A stretch of DNA of 49,032 bases from Akkermansiaceae bacterium (GCA_905182475.1 CAJJBR010000081.1:1-49032); one strand, 5' to 3'. Counted from the first letter of the stretch, positions 35,806 through 44,705 are shown. A program made the numbers and translations. Notes: generated by a model from the letters alone, not told the origin.

Positions 35806-36336
35806 ATGAACAACATCCCATTCCTCGGAAAAATCTCCCTAGCCATCTTCGCAGCCACCCTCACCGCGTGCAGCGAGCCGACTCCCGAGAAAGCCAAGCT
35901 CAAAAAGGAACTCACCGCGCTCCAATACAAAGTCACCATGGAAGACGGCACCGAGCCACCCTTTAGAAACGAATACTGGGACAACAAGAAAGAAGGCATC
36001 TACGTCTCCATTGTCAGCGGCGAGGCACTCTTCAGCTCCAAGGACAAGTTCAAATCAGGCACCGGCTGGCCTAGCTTCACCAAGCCCATCAAGAAAGAGG
36101 TAGTGAAAGTCGGCACCGACTCCTCACTCGGCATGACCCGCGACGAAGTCCGCTGCGTCAAGGCCGATACCCACCTCGGCCACGTCTTCGATGACGGCCC
36201 CCAACCCACCGGCAAACGCTACTGCATGAACTCCGCAGCCATGAAATTCATCCCCGTCGGGAAACTCAAAGAAGAGGGTTACGAGAAATACCTCACCGAG
36301 TTCCAAAAACAAGATCCGCAGCCCGAGCAACCGTAG
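35806..36336 (+). CDS. msrB: lipoprotein peptide-methionine (R)-S-oxide reductase
   Basis: A 176-residue MsrB that repairs methionine-R-sulfoxide. A lipobox (LTACS, Cys22) follows a hydrophobic leader, so it is anchored to a membrane on the periplasmic side. The MsrB fold is complete: [23 protein letters not shown] and the catalytic [11 protein letters not shown] (Cys140). The four zinc-binding cysteines of the CxxC type are missing, and the Cys found in SGCGWPSF of many homologues is Thr. Cys117 (EVRCVKAD) is the only candidate resolving residue. The tail is Gln/Pro-rich. Exported MsrB fits protection of periplasmic, e.g. cytochrome, proteins. Confidence 0.9.
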   Translation: MNNIPFLGKISLAIFAATLTACSEPTPEKAKLKKELTALQYKVTMEDGTEPPFRNEYWDNKKEGIYVSIVSGEALFSSKDKFKSGTGWPSFTKPIKKEVVKVGTDSSLGMTRDEVRCVKADTHLGHVFDDGPQPTGKRYCMNSAAMKFIPVGKLKEEGYEKYLTEFQKQDPQPEQP

Positions 36337-36598
36337 CTGAGGCATCCTACAAGCCGATGGAAAGACGGAGGGATTGGGAGATTGAGAGAACGAGGTCTTC
36401 GCGCGCGACACACTGCGTGCCCCCCCCACAAGTCTTAAGCCCCAACGGGGCGGCCTATCCAAGCCTAGGCATCGCCCTTGGATTTCACCATTCCCGATCC
36501 GCGGCAGTATAGAAAACTCTAGCCGTCTTCCACTGAACTCTGACCACTGACAACTGAACTCTCGGCACTTCTCCTCAATCCCCCGGCATCACCCACTT
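36337..36598. other. repeat-bearing intergenic region
   Basis: No gene is seen. It holds the REP-like palindrome GCCCC-AAC-GGGGC (36439-36451), the same core as at 488-504, and word-like CACTGAACTCTGACCACTG and ACAACTGAACTC repeats (36534-36562) related to the spacer at 13861-13896. Confidence 0.5.
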
Positions 36599-37222
36599 TT
36601 ACAGGAAAGCACCCACCTCGTTCCAAAGTAAGTGATCCAGCACCGTATCCAAAGCCAGCAACTGGTATAGGAAAACGATAGCCCAGAAGATCGCCTGGTA
36701 GCTCCACTTCCGTGTCTTGTGCCGGTATTTCTGCTGCGCCAGAAAAGCCCCCGGCCATCCCCCGAAAAGCTCCAAGCCATGTAGCTCCGTCTCGGTCACC
36801 CTCCATCGCCCGGTGGCCGCCCTCTTCTTGTCGTGCCGATACATCACCCAGGCCGCGACTGACATCGGCAACATCGCGGCAGGCAACATCCACACCGCGA
36901 CCGGCAGCTTCAGGTTCGCCCAGAAAGGTAGGATCAAAAGAGGCAGCAGTTTCAAAAGCGCCCTAACCGATGTCCTCACATCCTTACGCTTCGCCACCAG
37001 CGACTTCGCACAAGGCCTCCCCTTGGGATCCAGCCCCATCACGAAAGTCACCGTGTCCCCCGTCCTAGGCACGAATCCTTTTTTAAACTCCCTGATATGC
37101 GCGAACAAGCTCCCCCCCTCATATTCCACCCACCCAAACCCACGCTCCGTCTTCCACCCAGAAACTCGACCATCCAGCCGCCCGTCAGGCTTCGTTCCCT
37201 TGTTACCCTCCACCTGTTTCAT
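36599..37222 (-). CDS. cold-shock domain / DUF1294 membrane fusion protein
   Basis: A 207-residue protein. Residues ~14-75 form a cold-shock-like OB fold with the RNA-binding surface GFGWVEYEG and LFAHIREF. About 85-205 form the DUF1294 membrane domain, with hydrophobic helices and the characteristic MYRHDKKRAATGRWRVTE followed by LELFGGWPGAFLAQ. This two-domain arrangement is a known family. The role is not established; it presumably tethers nucleic-acid binding to the membrane. It is monocistronic, between repeat-bearing gaps. Confidence 0.85.
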   Translation of the reverse strand: MKQVEGNKGTKPDGRLDGRVSGWKTERGFGWVEYEGGSLFAHIREFKKGFVPRTGDTVTFVMGLDPKGRPCAKSLVAKRKDVRTSVRALLKLLPLLILPFWANLKLPVAVWMLPAAMLPMSVAAWVMYRHDKKRAATGRWRVTETELHGLELFGGWPGAFLAQQKYRHKTRKWSYQAIFWAIVFLYQLLALDTVLDHLLWNEVGAFL

Positions 37223-37583
37223 AGGCTCGATTCGCGATGGTTATATTTACTCGGACTCATTTGTGATACACACAAGACGTTTGACACATCCGACCTTGTT
37301 GTCACGCGATTCCTATAAGTCACCAATACAATAAACACGCAACACCCCGATTTCCCCAACCAACTACTTATCACTATCAAAGTTATCGCCACACTCGAAT
37401 CGGTTAGCGGAAGGAATTTCACCGCAGAGACGCAGAGGTAAAAAGTCACAACCCTAGTCTTCCCACTTATTTCAAACAAAAGTTACTCTCCCGCCCCAAA
37501 CCGAAACACCGTTATTCGGCTGCCCACTAACCACCGGCACGAGCCACTCACCCCATGAAAACCAAACAATCACCACCCCGATC
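37223..37583. other. 361-bp intergenic region with a CACCGCAGAGACGCAGAGG word
   Basis: No credible gene. The string TTCACCGCAGAGACGCAGAG near 37419-37438 is a word of the type seen as dispersed spacer repeats in several bacterial phyla. It presumably contains promoters for the two divergent genes; none could be assigned. Confidence 0.4.
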
Positions 37584-38327
37584 ATGATCTACCAAAACCA
37601 CGAACACGCCGACCTCCCCACCCCGCGCGGCTCCATGCGCACCCACATCTTCCGCCCCGTAGCTGAGGGGAAATTCCCTGCTATCATCCTCTACTCGGAG
37701 ATTTACCAAGTCACCGAACCCATCCGCCGCGCCGCCGAATTCCTCGCCGGCCACGGATTCCTTGTCGTCGCCCCAGAGGTTTACCACGAGTTTGAGGAAC
37801 TAGGCACCGTCTTCGAATACGACAAGCCCGGCACCGACCGGGGGAATGAACTCAAAGTCACCAAAGAAATCACCTCCTTCGATGATGACGCAGCCGCTCT
37901 CGTTAAATTCCTCAAAAGCCACGATGCCTGCACCGGTAAGATCGGAGCACTCGGCATCTGCCTCGGCGGACATCTCAGCTTCCGCGCCTGCGTCACCGAA
38001 CCAGAAATCTCCGCCGGTGCCAGCTTATACGGAACCGATCTCCCCCAGCACTCCCTAGGAAAAGGCGGCAACGACGGGACCCTAGACCGCGCAGCCGAGA
38101 TCAAAGCCGAGATGCTCATGGTCTGGGGCAGACAGGATCCTCACATCTCCCGCGAAGGCCGCCGCGAAATCTACGATGCCATGACCGATGCCGAGCTGAC
38201 CCTCTCCTGGCACGAATTCAACGGCCAACACGCCTTCATGCGCGATATCGGCCACCGCCACGACCCCGAGATCGCGTCCCAAGTCTGGGCACTAACCCTA
38301 GCCCACTTCACCCGCATCTTAAAATAG
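37584..38327 (+). CDS. dienelactone hydrolase family protein
   Basis: A 247-residue alpha/beta hydrolase of the dienelactone hydrolase type. The catalytic set is complete: nucleophile Cys126 in GALGICLGGH, Glu39 in LYSEIYQV (the residue that activates Cys in DLH), Asp in VWGRQDPHI and His in FNGQHAFMRD. The natural substrate is not known; the family ranges from true dienelactone hydrolases to general esterases. It is transcribed alone. A 101-bp repeat begins three bases after the stop. Confidence 0.88.
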   Translation: MIYQNHEHADLPTPRGSMRTHIFRPVAEGKFPAIILYSEIYQVTEPIRRAAEFLAGHGFLVVAPEVYHEFEELGTVFEYDKPGTDRGNELKVTKEITSFDDDAAALVKFLKSHDACTGKIGALGICLGGHLSFRACVTEPEISAGASLYGTDLPQHSLGKGGNDGTLDRAAEIKAEMLMVWGRQDPHISREGRREIYDAMTDAELTLSWHEFNGQHAFMRDIGHRHDPEIASQVWALTLAHFTRILK

Positions 38328-38330
38328 CAC

Positions 38331-38431
38331 CCAAGGAGGGGCTGCATCCTGCTGCCCAGCAACCCTAGCACCCAAACCAAGTCTTCCATTCTCCATTCTT
38401 ATCTAGCGGCAGAATGACCGCCACTCCTTGC
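38331..38431. repeat. 101-bp dispersed repeat, copy 1
   Basis: About 91% identical by eye to 43076-43176, in the same orientation. It begins CCAAGGAG and ends with CTCCTTG(G), so its ends are inverted, and it contains the hairpin GCGGcagaatgaCCGC. The two copies flank the DUF1853 gene and hrpA. Confidence 0.75.
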
Positions 38432-38460
38432 CTTCTCCAAAACCCAAGTCTCCCACCGAT

Positions 38461-38493
38461 CACTCGGCACTCGGCACTCGGCACTCGGCACTA
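38461..38493. repeat. 7-bp tandem repeat (ACTCGGC)n
   Basis: About four and a half perfect copies of ACTCGGC directly upstream of the DUF1853 gene start. Its translation (GTRHSALGTRHSAL type) would be a false N-terminal extension if an upstream start were chosen. Confidence 0.8.
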
Positions 38494-38508
38494 GCAAACT
38501 CAAAAAAA

Positions 38509-39288
38509 GTGATACTCCAATCCCTAATCCACTCCCCCCTCCTCCTCCTCGGAGACCTCCCCGAAGCCCCAGCCTTCGATCAATCCACCCTCACCCTCTC
38601 ATCCTCTCCCACCACTCTCAATCTCAACCAAAAGCTCGGCCACCTCTACGAAGACGCCCTCGCTATCCTCCTCGAAGCTTCCCCCACCTATAACCTTCTC
38701 GCCCGGAACCTCCAGCTCCACACCCCGGGAAAACCCACCCTCGGCGAGCTCGACTTCCTCCTCCGCGATCTCCGCTCCGGCCAGCTCATCCATCTAGAAC
38801 TCGCCACAAAATTCTACCTCGCCGTAGAAACCCCGGAAGGCCTCACGCTCCCCGGCCCCGACTCCCGCGACAATTTCTTTAGCAAACTCCACCGCCTCCG
38901 CACCCACCAGCTCATCCTTACGGAAAAGCACCGCCACGCCCTCCCCGCCGCCTTCCGCGAGGAAACCATCACCACCCGCCACCTCATACACGGTTGCATC
39001 TTCGATCACATCCACTCCACCACCCCCGCCTGCCCGGAGTTTGTAAACCCCCACCGCCGCCAAGGCCGCTGGCTCACCATCACCCAGCTCCCCCAACACT
39101 TCTCTCCAGGAACCCGTTTCGAAATCATCCCAAAACACCTCTGGCCCGTCCCCCTCTCCCTCCTAGCAAACATCCCCCTAGAACCTTGGTCAGCTCCCAC
39201 CTCCCTAGACCGCTGCACCATGCTCCGCATCGAAGGCCAAACCGTCCCCCACGTCATAACCCCCGCCACCTACCCATCACCGTCTTAA
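38509..39288 (+). CDS. DUF1853 family protein
   Basis: A protein of about 259 residues. The DUF1853 pattern is visible as GELDFLLRDLRSGQLIHLEL followed by ATKFYL, i.e. the E-x-D-F-L ... H-x-E-L-A-x-K-F-Y-L arrangement that recalls a nuclease-like core (D, E, K). The function is unknown. The frame is open upstream to 38428, but that part is the ACTCGGC tandem repeat, so GTG 38509 (VILQSLIHSP) is chosen. The C terminus overlaps the convergent hrpA by 4 bp. Base composition is C-rich compared with the rest of the window (many Leu/Pro/Thr codons). Confidence 0.75.
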   Translation: MILQSLIHSPLLLLGDLPEAPAFDQSTLTLSSSPTTLNLNQKLGHLYEDALAILLEASPTYNLLARNLQLHTPGKPTLGELDFLLRDLRSGQLIHLELATKFYLAVETPEGLTLPGPDSRDNFFSKLHRLRTHQLILTEKHRHALPAAFREETITTRHLIHGCIFDHIHSTTPACPEFVNPHRRQGRWLTITQLPQHFSPGTRFEIIPKHLWPVPLSLLANIPLEPWSAPTSLDRCTMLRIEGQTVPHVITPATYPSPS

Positions 39289-42200
39289 TGAAGACCCAGC
39301 GCCTTCTCCACCCTCTTCTCGGAGACTTTCCCCCGCACCTCTACATCCGGGGCGAAGACGGAGACGCGCCACTCTTCGAGAAGCCAGCCGGTTTCCCAGA
39401 GGCTTGCGTCCTCCGGAGCTGCCATCCATTGGCTGAACCAGGTTGCCCAATGCCCGCACACGAGATCCATTTTCTCTAGATCTTTCACGAGGGGTAGTGA
39501 GGAAATGCGGACCAGCCTTGAGCGGATGGCGCGGAACCGCCTTGGGAAATCCACCATCTTATCGAAGCCTGCACGCCATGCCCAGCGACCGCGAAGGAGC
39601 CACGTGAGCTCCTCCTCTAGATCGTGGGCGATTTCTCCGAGGTTCCTGTCGTTTCGGTTTGCTTCTATCCATTCGCGAAGCTCTCGGACACCTTCTACCG
39701 TTTCATCAAGCGCCGCGCCGATCTTTGTCCCCGCCTCAAACCATTTCCCCTTCGCGGACTCGGTAAGCTTGGAGAAACCCTCGGGACTTCTCGGGAACTC
39801 TTCGCCGGAAACACCTTCTGCCGCCAGCAAGATGAGATCCTCCAGATTCACGCCAAGCCGCCCCAGCTCCACCTTCGCCAGCATGCCCATGGGGAACTTT
39901 TTCCGCAGGTAGTCCACCTCCCGCTCCGAGGCGATCACCAGTAATCTGGCTCCACCCTGCCGGTGCGCTTCACGCGCGCCGTGGATATCGGTAAAGGCTT
40001 TCACCCCGACGGTTTTCCCCTCGTCCACCAGAGCGGGAAAGGCAGGGCCGCCGGCGGTCATCACTTCCTCGGGGAGGCTCTCGCCATCCCACTTGCTCAT
40101 CCCGCCTCGCTCCACATCTGCGGTCGCTGCAGCCTCGAACCTGACGCGCATGCGGTCGGCGAGTTGCAGCTTCAGCTCCGCGACATCGGTGCCCATGGCG
40201 AGTTCCTCGCCCTCGTCATCGCAGACCCAGATCTTCGTCACCAGCTCATCCGGGAGCCGACTTGGATCGAACTCGCCGACAGGCACCATCGCCCCGGTTC
40301 TTTCCGAAATATATGCCGCCAGCGTGTGGACGACTCCGGCCTCTTTCGGCGCGCCCATCCATAGCTCCGCAAAACCACGGGCGGTTTCTGCGATGGGCTG
40401 GCAGCCACGGCGGTAGTCCTTTGGTAAGCAGCGCATGAGAAGCTCCGCGCGTTCCTCCAAGTTTCCATCCACTCCCCAGCCTGTAAGCCACTCGGACAAA
40501 CCGGGAAGCTGATCCACGTGGACACCGAGAGTCACCCCGTCATCGCGTTCACCCGGAGAGCAATGGTAGTAAATCGGGTATTCGTCCTCCCCATGGCGTA
40601 GGACGTCTGGGAAATGGCCTACGCCGATTAGATCCTCCCAGATCACATCATCCATCGATAGCATGAGGCTATCTTCATTCGTCTCACGCCACTTGTGGAA
40701 GGCGGACGCCGTGCTGATATCCACGGGAATCCTACCCTCAAAAAACCTCACTACCGCATCGTCGCTCCAGAGCATCCCGGGTCTGCGGAGCTTATCCTCC
40801 AGTCCTTTGATCTCCTCGCGCATCGCTTCCATCTGATCGAGGAAACGCGTCTTCCGCCGGAGGCCTCCGCCGAGAATCCCCTCACGAAGAAAGACTTGGT
40901 TTGCCGATTTTTTATCCACCCTCCCGTAATGCACACGCCGCCCATCGACAATGTGTAGCCCACCGCAGATGACCGTTTCCTTTCCATACACCGCGCCCTG
41001 AACCGCATCCCAATGCGCCTCACCGAAACGGCTCCGGCAAAGATGCGGGGCTACAACCTCCACCCAATCCGGCTCAATCATCGCCACTCGCCTAGCCCAC
41101 AGCCGGGATGTCTCCACCAGCTCCAACCCCATCACCCACTCATTGCGCTTCTTCAGCCCGAACAGTCCCGATCCGGGAAAGACTGCGAAGAATCCACCAG
41201 CCGCACTCCGGTAAGCCTTCTTCTCCTTGTCCCAGAGCCCGAACTGCCTCGGTGCTCCGGCGAGCAAGGAACGATGCACCGCCCCGTAGTCAGGAACCTG
41301 CTCCATACCTCGATTGGCAGTGGAACCGCTGTCCCGGCGATCTCCATCCCCCACGATCTGCATCAACTCCTCAACGACATTCCCCCACTCCGTCACGCGT
41401 TTCGCATTGAGAAAGTAGCTCCCGCAGAATTTCCGGAGCTGGTTCCATTTCCATCTACGACCATCGTAGTATTTGGAAAGATCCTTCCAGAGGTTCAGCA
41501 TCGCCATGAAATCTGAATCCGGATCGAGCCATTTGGAATGCGCCGCATCCGCCTCGCGTTTCTTTTCTGCAGGACGCTCCTTGGGATCGCTAGTTTCCAG
41601 CCCGGCCACGATCACCACGACTTCCTCCAAGCATTTCTCATAACGCGCCTCAATCAGCATCCGCCCCATGCGCGGATCCACTGGTAAGCTGCCCAGCTCT
41701 CTGCCAATCTCGGTCAATTCCCTATCCTTATCCAGCGCACCGACCTCGCGCAAAGTCCGGTAACCTTCCGCTACCGCCTTCGAATTCGGTGGATCGAGAA
41801 ACGGGAACTCGGAAATCTCCGGGAGACCTAGCGTTTTCATTCGTAGGATCACACCGGCAAGAGAACTACGACGGATCTCCGGCTCCGTGAACTCCTGCCT
41901 ATCCAGAAGATCTTCTTCCTCATAGAGCCGCAGGCATACCCCGTCTTGCACCCGTCCACATCGGCCTTTCCTCTGCTTCGCACTCGCTTGGCTAACTGGT
42001 TCCACTTGGAGTCGCTGCACACCTTTCGTCGCATTCCAACGGCTCACCCGTGCCACCCCGGAATCAATCACACAGGCGATGCGCGGGATGGTCAGCGAGG
42101 TCTCCGCCACGTTCGTCGCCAGCACGATACGCTTTTTGTTTCCCGGTTTAAAAACCCTTTGCTGATCCCCCATTCCCAACCGCGCGTATAAGGGAAGCAC

Positions 42201-43055
42201 CTCGGTATTCCGAAAATGCCGACCCTCCAAGAGGTCCGCACACTCCCGGATCTCACGCTCGCCCGGAAGGAACACCAGCACATCGCCCAGCGGATCAATA
42301 TCATTCAGATACTCCACTCCCCGCCCGACATGCGCCTCAAGTCGCTCATCACCTTTCCCTGGCAGGAAAAACTCCGAAACCGGAAACATCCGCCCCGGGG
42401 CCTCGATCACCGGAACCGTAGCTGGGAATTCCAGCCCCAGGCCGTTCGGGAGGAATCCTGCCTCCCGTGTGCCCGAGAAAAAATCAGCAAAAGCCCCAGC
42501 ATCCAATGTCGCCGAAGAAATCACCACCCGCAGATCCGGCCTCTTCACCAGCAGCATCTTCAAATACCCCAGCAGGAAATCAATGTTCAGCGATCTCTCA
42601 TGCGCCTCATCGAGAATCAACGCATCATACCGTTTCAAATCAGAGTCCCCCTGCGTCTCAGCAAGAAGAATTCCATCCGTCATGAACTTGATCCGGGTCT
42701 CCCGCGAAGTCCTATCATCAAAACGAACCTGATACCCCACAAAATCTCCCAGAGGAACAGCCAGCTCCTCCGCCACCCGCTTCGCAACACTCACCGCCGC
42801 AATCCGCCGCGGCTGCGTGCATCCGATCAGCCTCTTCCTCTTATTTGAACTTTGAGGTTTGAATTTTGAATTTTCCAACGCCTCCGCCACCATCTTCGGA
42901 AGCTGAGTCGTTTTCCCCGATCCCGTATCGGAAACGACAACAACGACCTGATTCTCCCGGATCGCATTCACGATCTCCTCCCGCCTCTCCGCCACCGGCA
43001 GTTCCGCCGGATAGTTCCATTTCCCCGAAAAACTCATCCGCGCGATTCTTTCCAT
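39285..43055 (-). CDS. hrpA: ATP-dependent RNA helicase HrpA
   Basis: A 1256-residue DEAH-box helicase with the HrpA layout. It has Walker A SDTGSGKTTQLPK (about 42-54), TQPRRIAA (motif Ia), LILDEAHERS (motif II), SATLDAGAF (motif III), LATNVAETSLTIP, QRKGRCGRVQDG (motif VI), and a long C-terminal region ending in the DUF3418-type domain. Residues about 61-73 (ENSKFKPQSSNKR), between Walker A and motif Ia, are encoded by an AT-rich spacer word (TTTGAACTTTGAGGTTTGAA, minus-strand complement, 42841-42876) inserted in frame. Probable role: RNA remodelling. It lies downstream of nuoF across the 101-bp repeat. Confidence 0.93.
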   Translation of the reverse strand: MERIARMSFSGKWNYPAELPVAERREEIVNAIRENQVVVVVSDTGSGKTTQLPKMVAEALENSKFKPQSSNKRKRLIGCTQPRRIAAVSVAKRVAEELAVPLGDFVGYQVRFDDRTSRETRIKFMTDGILLAETQGDSDLKRYDALILDEAHERSLNIDFLLGYLKMLLVKRPDLRVVISSATLDAGAFADFFSGTREAGFLPNGLGLEFPATVPVIEAPGRMFPVSEFFLPGKGDERLEAHVGRGVEYLNDIDPLGDVLVFLPGEREIRECADLLEGRHFRNTEVLPLYARLGMGDQQRVFKPGNKKRIVLATNVAETSLTIPRIACVIDSGVARVSRWNATKGVQRLQVEPVSQASAKQRKGRCGRVQDGVCLRLYEEEDLLDRQEFTEPEIRRSSLAGVILRMKTLGLPEISEFPFLDPPNSKAVAEGYRTLREVGALDKDRELTEIGRELGSLPVDPRMGRMLIEARYEKCLEEVVVIVAGLETSDPKERPAEKKREADAAHSKWLDPDSDFMAMLNLWKDLSKYYDGRRWKWNQLRKFCGSYFLNAKRVTEWGNVVEELMQIVGDGDRRDSGSTANRGMEQVPDYGAVHRSLLAGAPRQFGLWDKEKKAYRSAAGGFFAVFPGSGLFGLKKRNEWVMGLELVETSRLWARRVAMIEPDWVEVVAPHLCRSRFGEAHWDAVQGAVYGKETVICGGLHIVDGRRVHYGRVDKKSANQVFLREGILGGGLRRKTRFLDQMEAMREEIKGLEDKLRRPGMLWSDDAVVRFFEGRIPVDISTASAFHKWRETNEDSLMLSMDDVIWEDLIGVGHFPDVLRHGEDEYPIYYHCSPGERDDGVTLGVHVDQLPGLSEWLTGWGVDGNLEERAELLMRCLPKDYRRGCQPIAETARGFAELWMGAPKEAGVVHTLAAYISERTGAMVPVGEFDPSRLPDELVTKIWVCDDEGEELAMGTDVAELKLQLADRMRVRFEAAATADVERGGMSKWDGESLPEEVMTAGGPAFPALVDEGKTVGVKAFTDIHGAREAHRQGGARLLVIASEREVDYLRKKFPMGMLAKVELGRLGVNLEDLILLAAEGVSGEEFPRSPEGFSKLTESAKGKWFEAGTKIGAALDETVEGVRELREWIEANRNDRNLGEIAHDLEEELTWLLRGRWAWRAGFDKMVDFPRRFRAIRSRLVRISSLPLVKDLEKMDLVCGHWATWFSQWMAAPEDASLWETGWLLEEWRVSVFAPDVEVRGKVSEKRVEKALGLH
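42841..42876. repeat. AT-rich word repeat inside hrpA
   Basis: TTATTTGAACTTTGAGGTTT then GAATTTTGAATTTTCC matches the word-like spacers found between genes (for example 21858-21896), but lies within the hrpA frame and keeps it open. Its composition contrasts sharply with the GC-rich codons on both sides. Confidence 0.6.
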
Positions 43056-43075
43056 TCACACCCGGCGATCAAGCC

Positions 43076-43176
43076 CCAAGGAGGGGCTGTATTCTACTGC
43101 CCAACAACCCAAGCACCCCAACCAAGTCTTCCATTCTCCATTCTTATCCGGCGGCAGAATGACCGCCGCTCCTTGG
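43076..43176. repeat. 101-bp dispersed repeat, copy 2
   Basis: Second copy of the repeat at 38331-38431, with complete inverted ends CCAAGGAG/CTCCTTGG and an internal GGCGGcagaatgaCCGCC hairpin. It fills the gap between the nuoF stop and the hrpA start and could act as terminator or spacer there. Confidence 0.75.
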
Positions 43177-43186
43177 ATCGCCCGTC

Positions 43187-44581
43187 TCACTGCGTTTCCA
43201 CTAAGAACTTCTTCTGAGCAGCAGCTTCGGGGTTGGATTCCACCTCACCTTCCGGCTTGGTATCGGCGAGGAGCTCATCGCGGAATTTTGCGATGATGGC
43301 TTCTACCGGCCATGAGGAAGCTTCTCCGAAGGCGCAGATAGTGCGTCCGTCGATCTGGTAGGCGACGCTTTCCAAGGTATCGATGTCCTTGGCGGTGGCG
43401 TTGCCCTCGACGAGTCGATCGGAGATTTTTTTCATCCAGGTGGAACCCTCGCGGCATGGTGTGCACTGACCGCAGGACTCGTGGGCGTAAAAGGCGTTGA
43501 GGTTATTCAGCACCCAAGACATTTTGCGGGTATCGTCGAGGACGATTACTCCCCCGGAGCCGGCCATGGTGCCGCATGCTGCGAGGGAATCGAAATCCAT
43601 GGGGATGTCCCAGAAAGCGAGTTCGCGCTCGCTGCCATCCGGGTTCTTGAGTTTGAAGACTTCGTCGGCTTTGAGGATTTTCGAAGAAGAGCCGCCGGGG
43701 ATGACGGCCTTAATCTCGCGTCCGTCCTTAGGGCCGCCGCACATATCGTAGAGCAGTTCGCGCATGGTGACCTTGCCGACTTCGACCTCGAAGTAGCCTG
43801 GTTTTTTCACATCACCCGAGACGCAGAGGATTCTGGTGCCGGTGTTCCGGGTGACGCCGAGCTTGGAGTATTCCTCGCCGCCCATGCGGATGATGTGTTT
43901 CACGTGGCAGAGAGACTCGACGTTGTTCACGATGGTCGGGCACATGTAGAGGCCGAGTGCCGCGGGGAAATACGGAGGTTTGATCCGTGGGTAAGGGCGC
44001 TTGCCCTCGAGCGATTCGATCAGGCCGGTCTCCTCGCCGCAGATGTAGGCACCTGCGCCACGGTGAACGTAGATTTCCAGATCGAAGCCGGAACCGAGGA
44101 TGTTGTTTCCGACAAAACCTTTTTCACGGGCTTCCTCGATGGCTTTCTCGATGATCAGAGCGGCTTCTGGAAATTCCTCGCGGAGGTAGATGTATGCCTT
44201 GTGCGCGCCGGTGGCAAAACAGGAAATGATCATACCCTCAATGAGCTGGTGAGGATCTTGGTGGACAATGTAGCGATCCTTGAAAGTGCCGGGCTCGGAT
44301 TCATCGCCGTTACAGATGAGGTAAACGGGCTTGGTATTTTTCGGCGGGATGAAACTCCATTTTAAGCCGGTGGGGAAACCCGCGCCACCTCTCCCACGGA
44401 GGCCAGACTTCTTGACCTCGTCGGTGATCTCCTTGGGAGCCATTTTGAAGGCCTTTTTTAAGTCATCGTAACCGCCATCGGACATGTAGGTACCGATTGA
44501 CGGATCCCAGCCTTCGCGGTCGATGTTCTTGAAGATGAGCCGGTATTCGCGTTCGTGTGGCTGTTTGGTGTAGGAAATCAT
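43187..44581 (-). CDS. nuoF: NADH-quinone oxidoreductase subunit F
   Basis: A 464-residue complex I subunit that binds NADH and FMN. It has the NADH/FMN motifs GLRGRGGAGFPTGLKW and CNGDESEPGTFKDR, GAGAYICGEETGLIESLEG, and the N3 [4Fe-4S] site ESCGQCTPCREG with a further Cys at RTICAFGE. A ~25-residue Glu/Ala-rich tail exceeds the usual length. The gene stands alone: no nuoE, nuoG or other nuo gene is near it. It has its own Rex-type palindrome 57-76 bp upstream. It could serve complex I or another NADH-oxidising enzyme that uses a NuoF-like subunit. Confidence 0.92.
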   Translation of the reverse strand: MISYTKQPHEREYRLIFKNIDREGWDPSIGTYMSDGGYDDLKKAFKMAPKEITDEVKKSGLRGRGGAGFPTGLKWSFIPPKNTKPVYLICNGDESEPGTFKDRYIVHQDPHQLIEGMIISCFATGAHKAYIYLREEFPEAALIIEKAIEEAREKGFVGNNILGSGFDLEIYVHRGAGAYICGEETGLIESLEGKRPYPRIKPPYFPAALGLYMCPTIVNNVESLCHVKHIIRMGGEEYSKLGVTRNTGTRILCVSGDVKKPGYFEVEVGKVTMRELLYDMCGGPKDGREIKAVIPGGSSSKILKADEVFKLKNPDGSERELAFWDIPMDFDSLAACGTMAGSGGVIVLDDTRKMSWVLNNLNAFYAHESCGQCTPCREGSTWMKKISDRLVEGNATAKDIDTLESVAYQIDGRTICAFGEASSWPVEAIIAKFRDELLADTKPEGEVESNPEAAAQKKFLVETQ

Positions 44582-44637
44582 ATGCGGCGGCGGAAATATG
44601 CTGATTTCCTGCGTTTTCGCAAAGACGGAATGAGGGA

Positions 44638-44657
44638 TTTGTGAAATTTTTCACAAA
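44638..44657. promoter_or_regulatory. Rex-type operator upstream of nuoF
   Basis: TTTGTGAAA-TT-TTTCACAAA has perfect 9-bp arms. It differs from the site before actA only in the outer base pair and the two central bases. The spacing to the start codon (57-76 bp) is close to that at actA (49-68 bp), as expected for the same repressor acting on two promoters. Confidence 0.72.
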
Positions 44658-44668
44658 GTCGGTTAAGA

Positions 44669-44705
44669 CTAGGGTTCTGAAAACCTTAATCTGACAGGGC
44701 ACTAG
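44669..44705. mobile_element. 37-bp internally deleted copy of the CTAG-bounded element
   Basis: CTAG is at both ends. Its complement begins CTAGTGCCCTGT, matching the left end of the 32288-32570 element at 11 of 12 bases. It continues as GTCAGATTAAGG and TTTTCAGAACCCTAG, matching that element's right end at 25 of 27. It is therefore the two ends joined without the interior. It lies 11 bp from the nuoF Rex-type site. Confidence 0.55.

Noticed and set aside
37555..37587. A 10-codon leader peptide overlapping the dienelactone hydrolase start as ATGA
   Set aside because: Too short to support from one sequence; no attenuator-like hairpins or codon runs are visible.
38428..38508. Upstream extension of the DUF1853 protein
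   Set aside because: It is the translation of the ACTCGGC tandem repeat and not family sequence.
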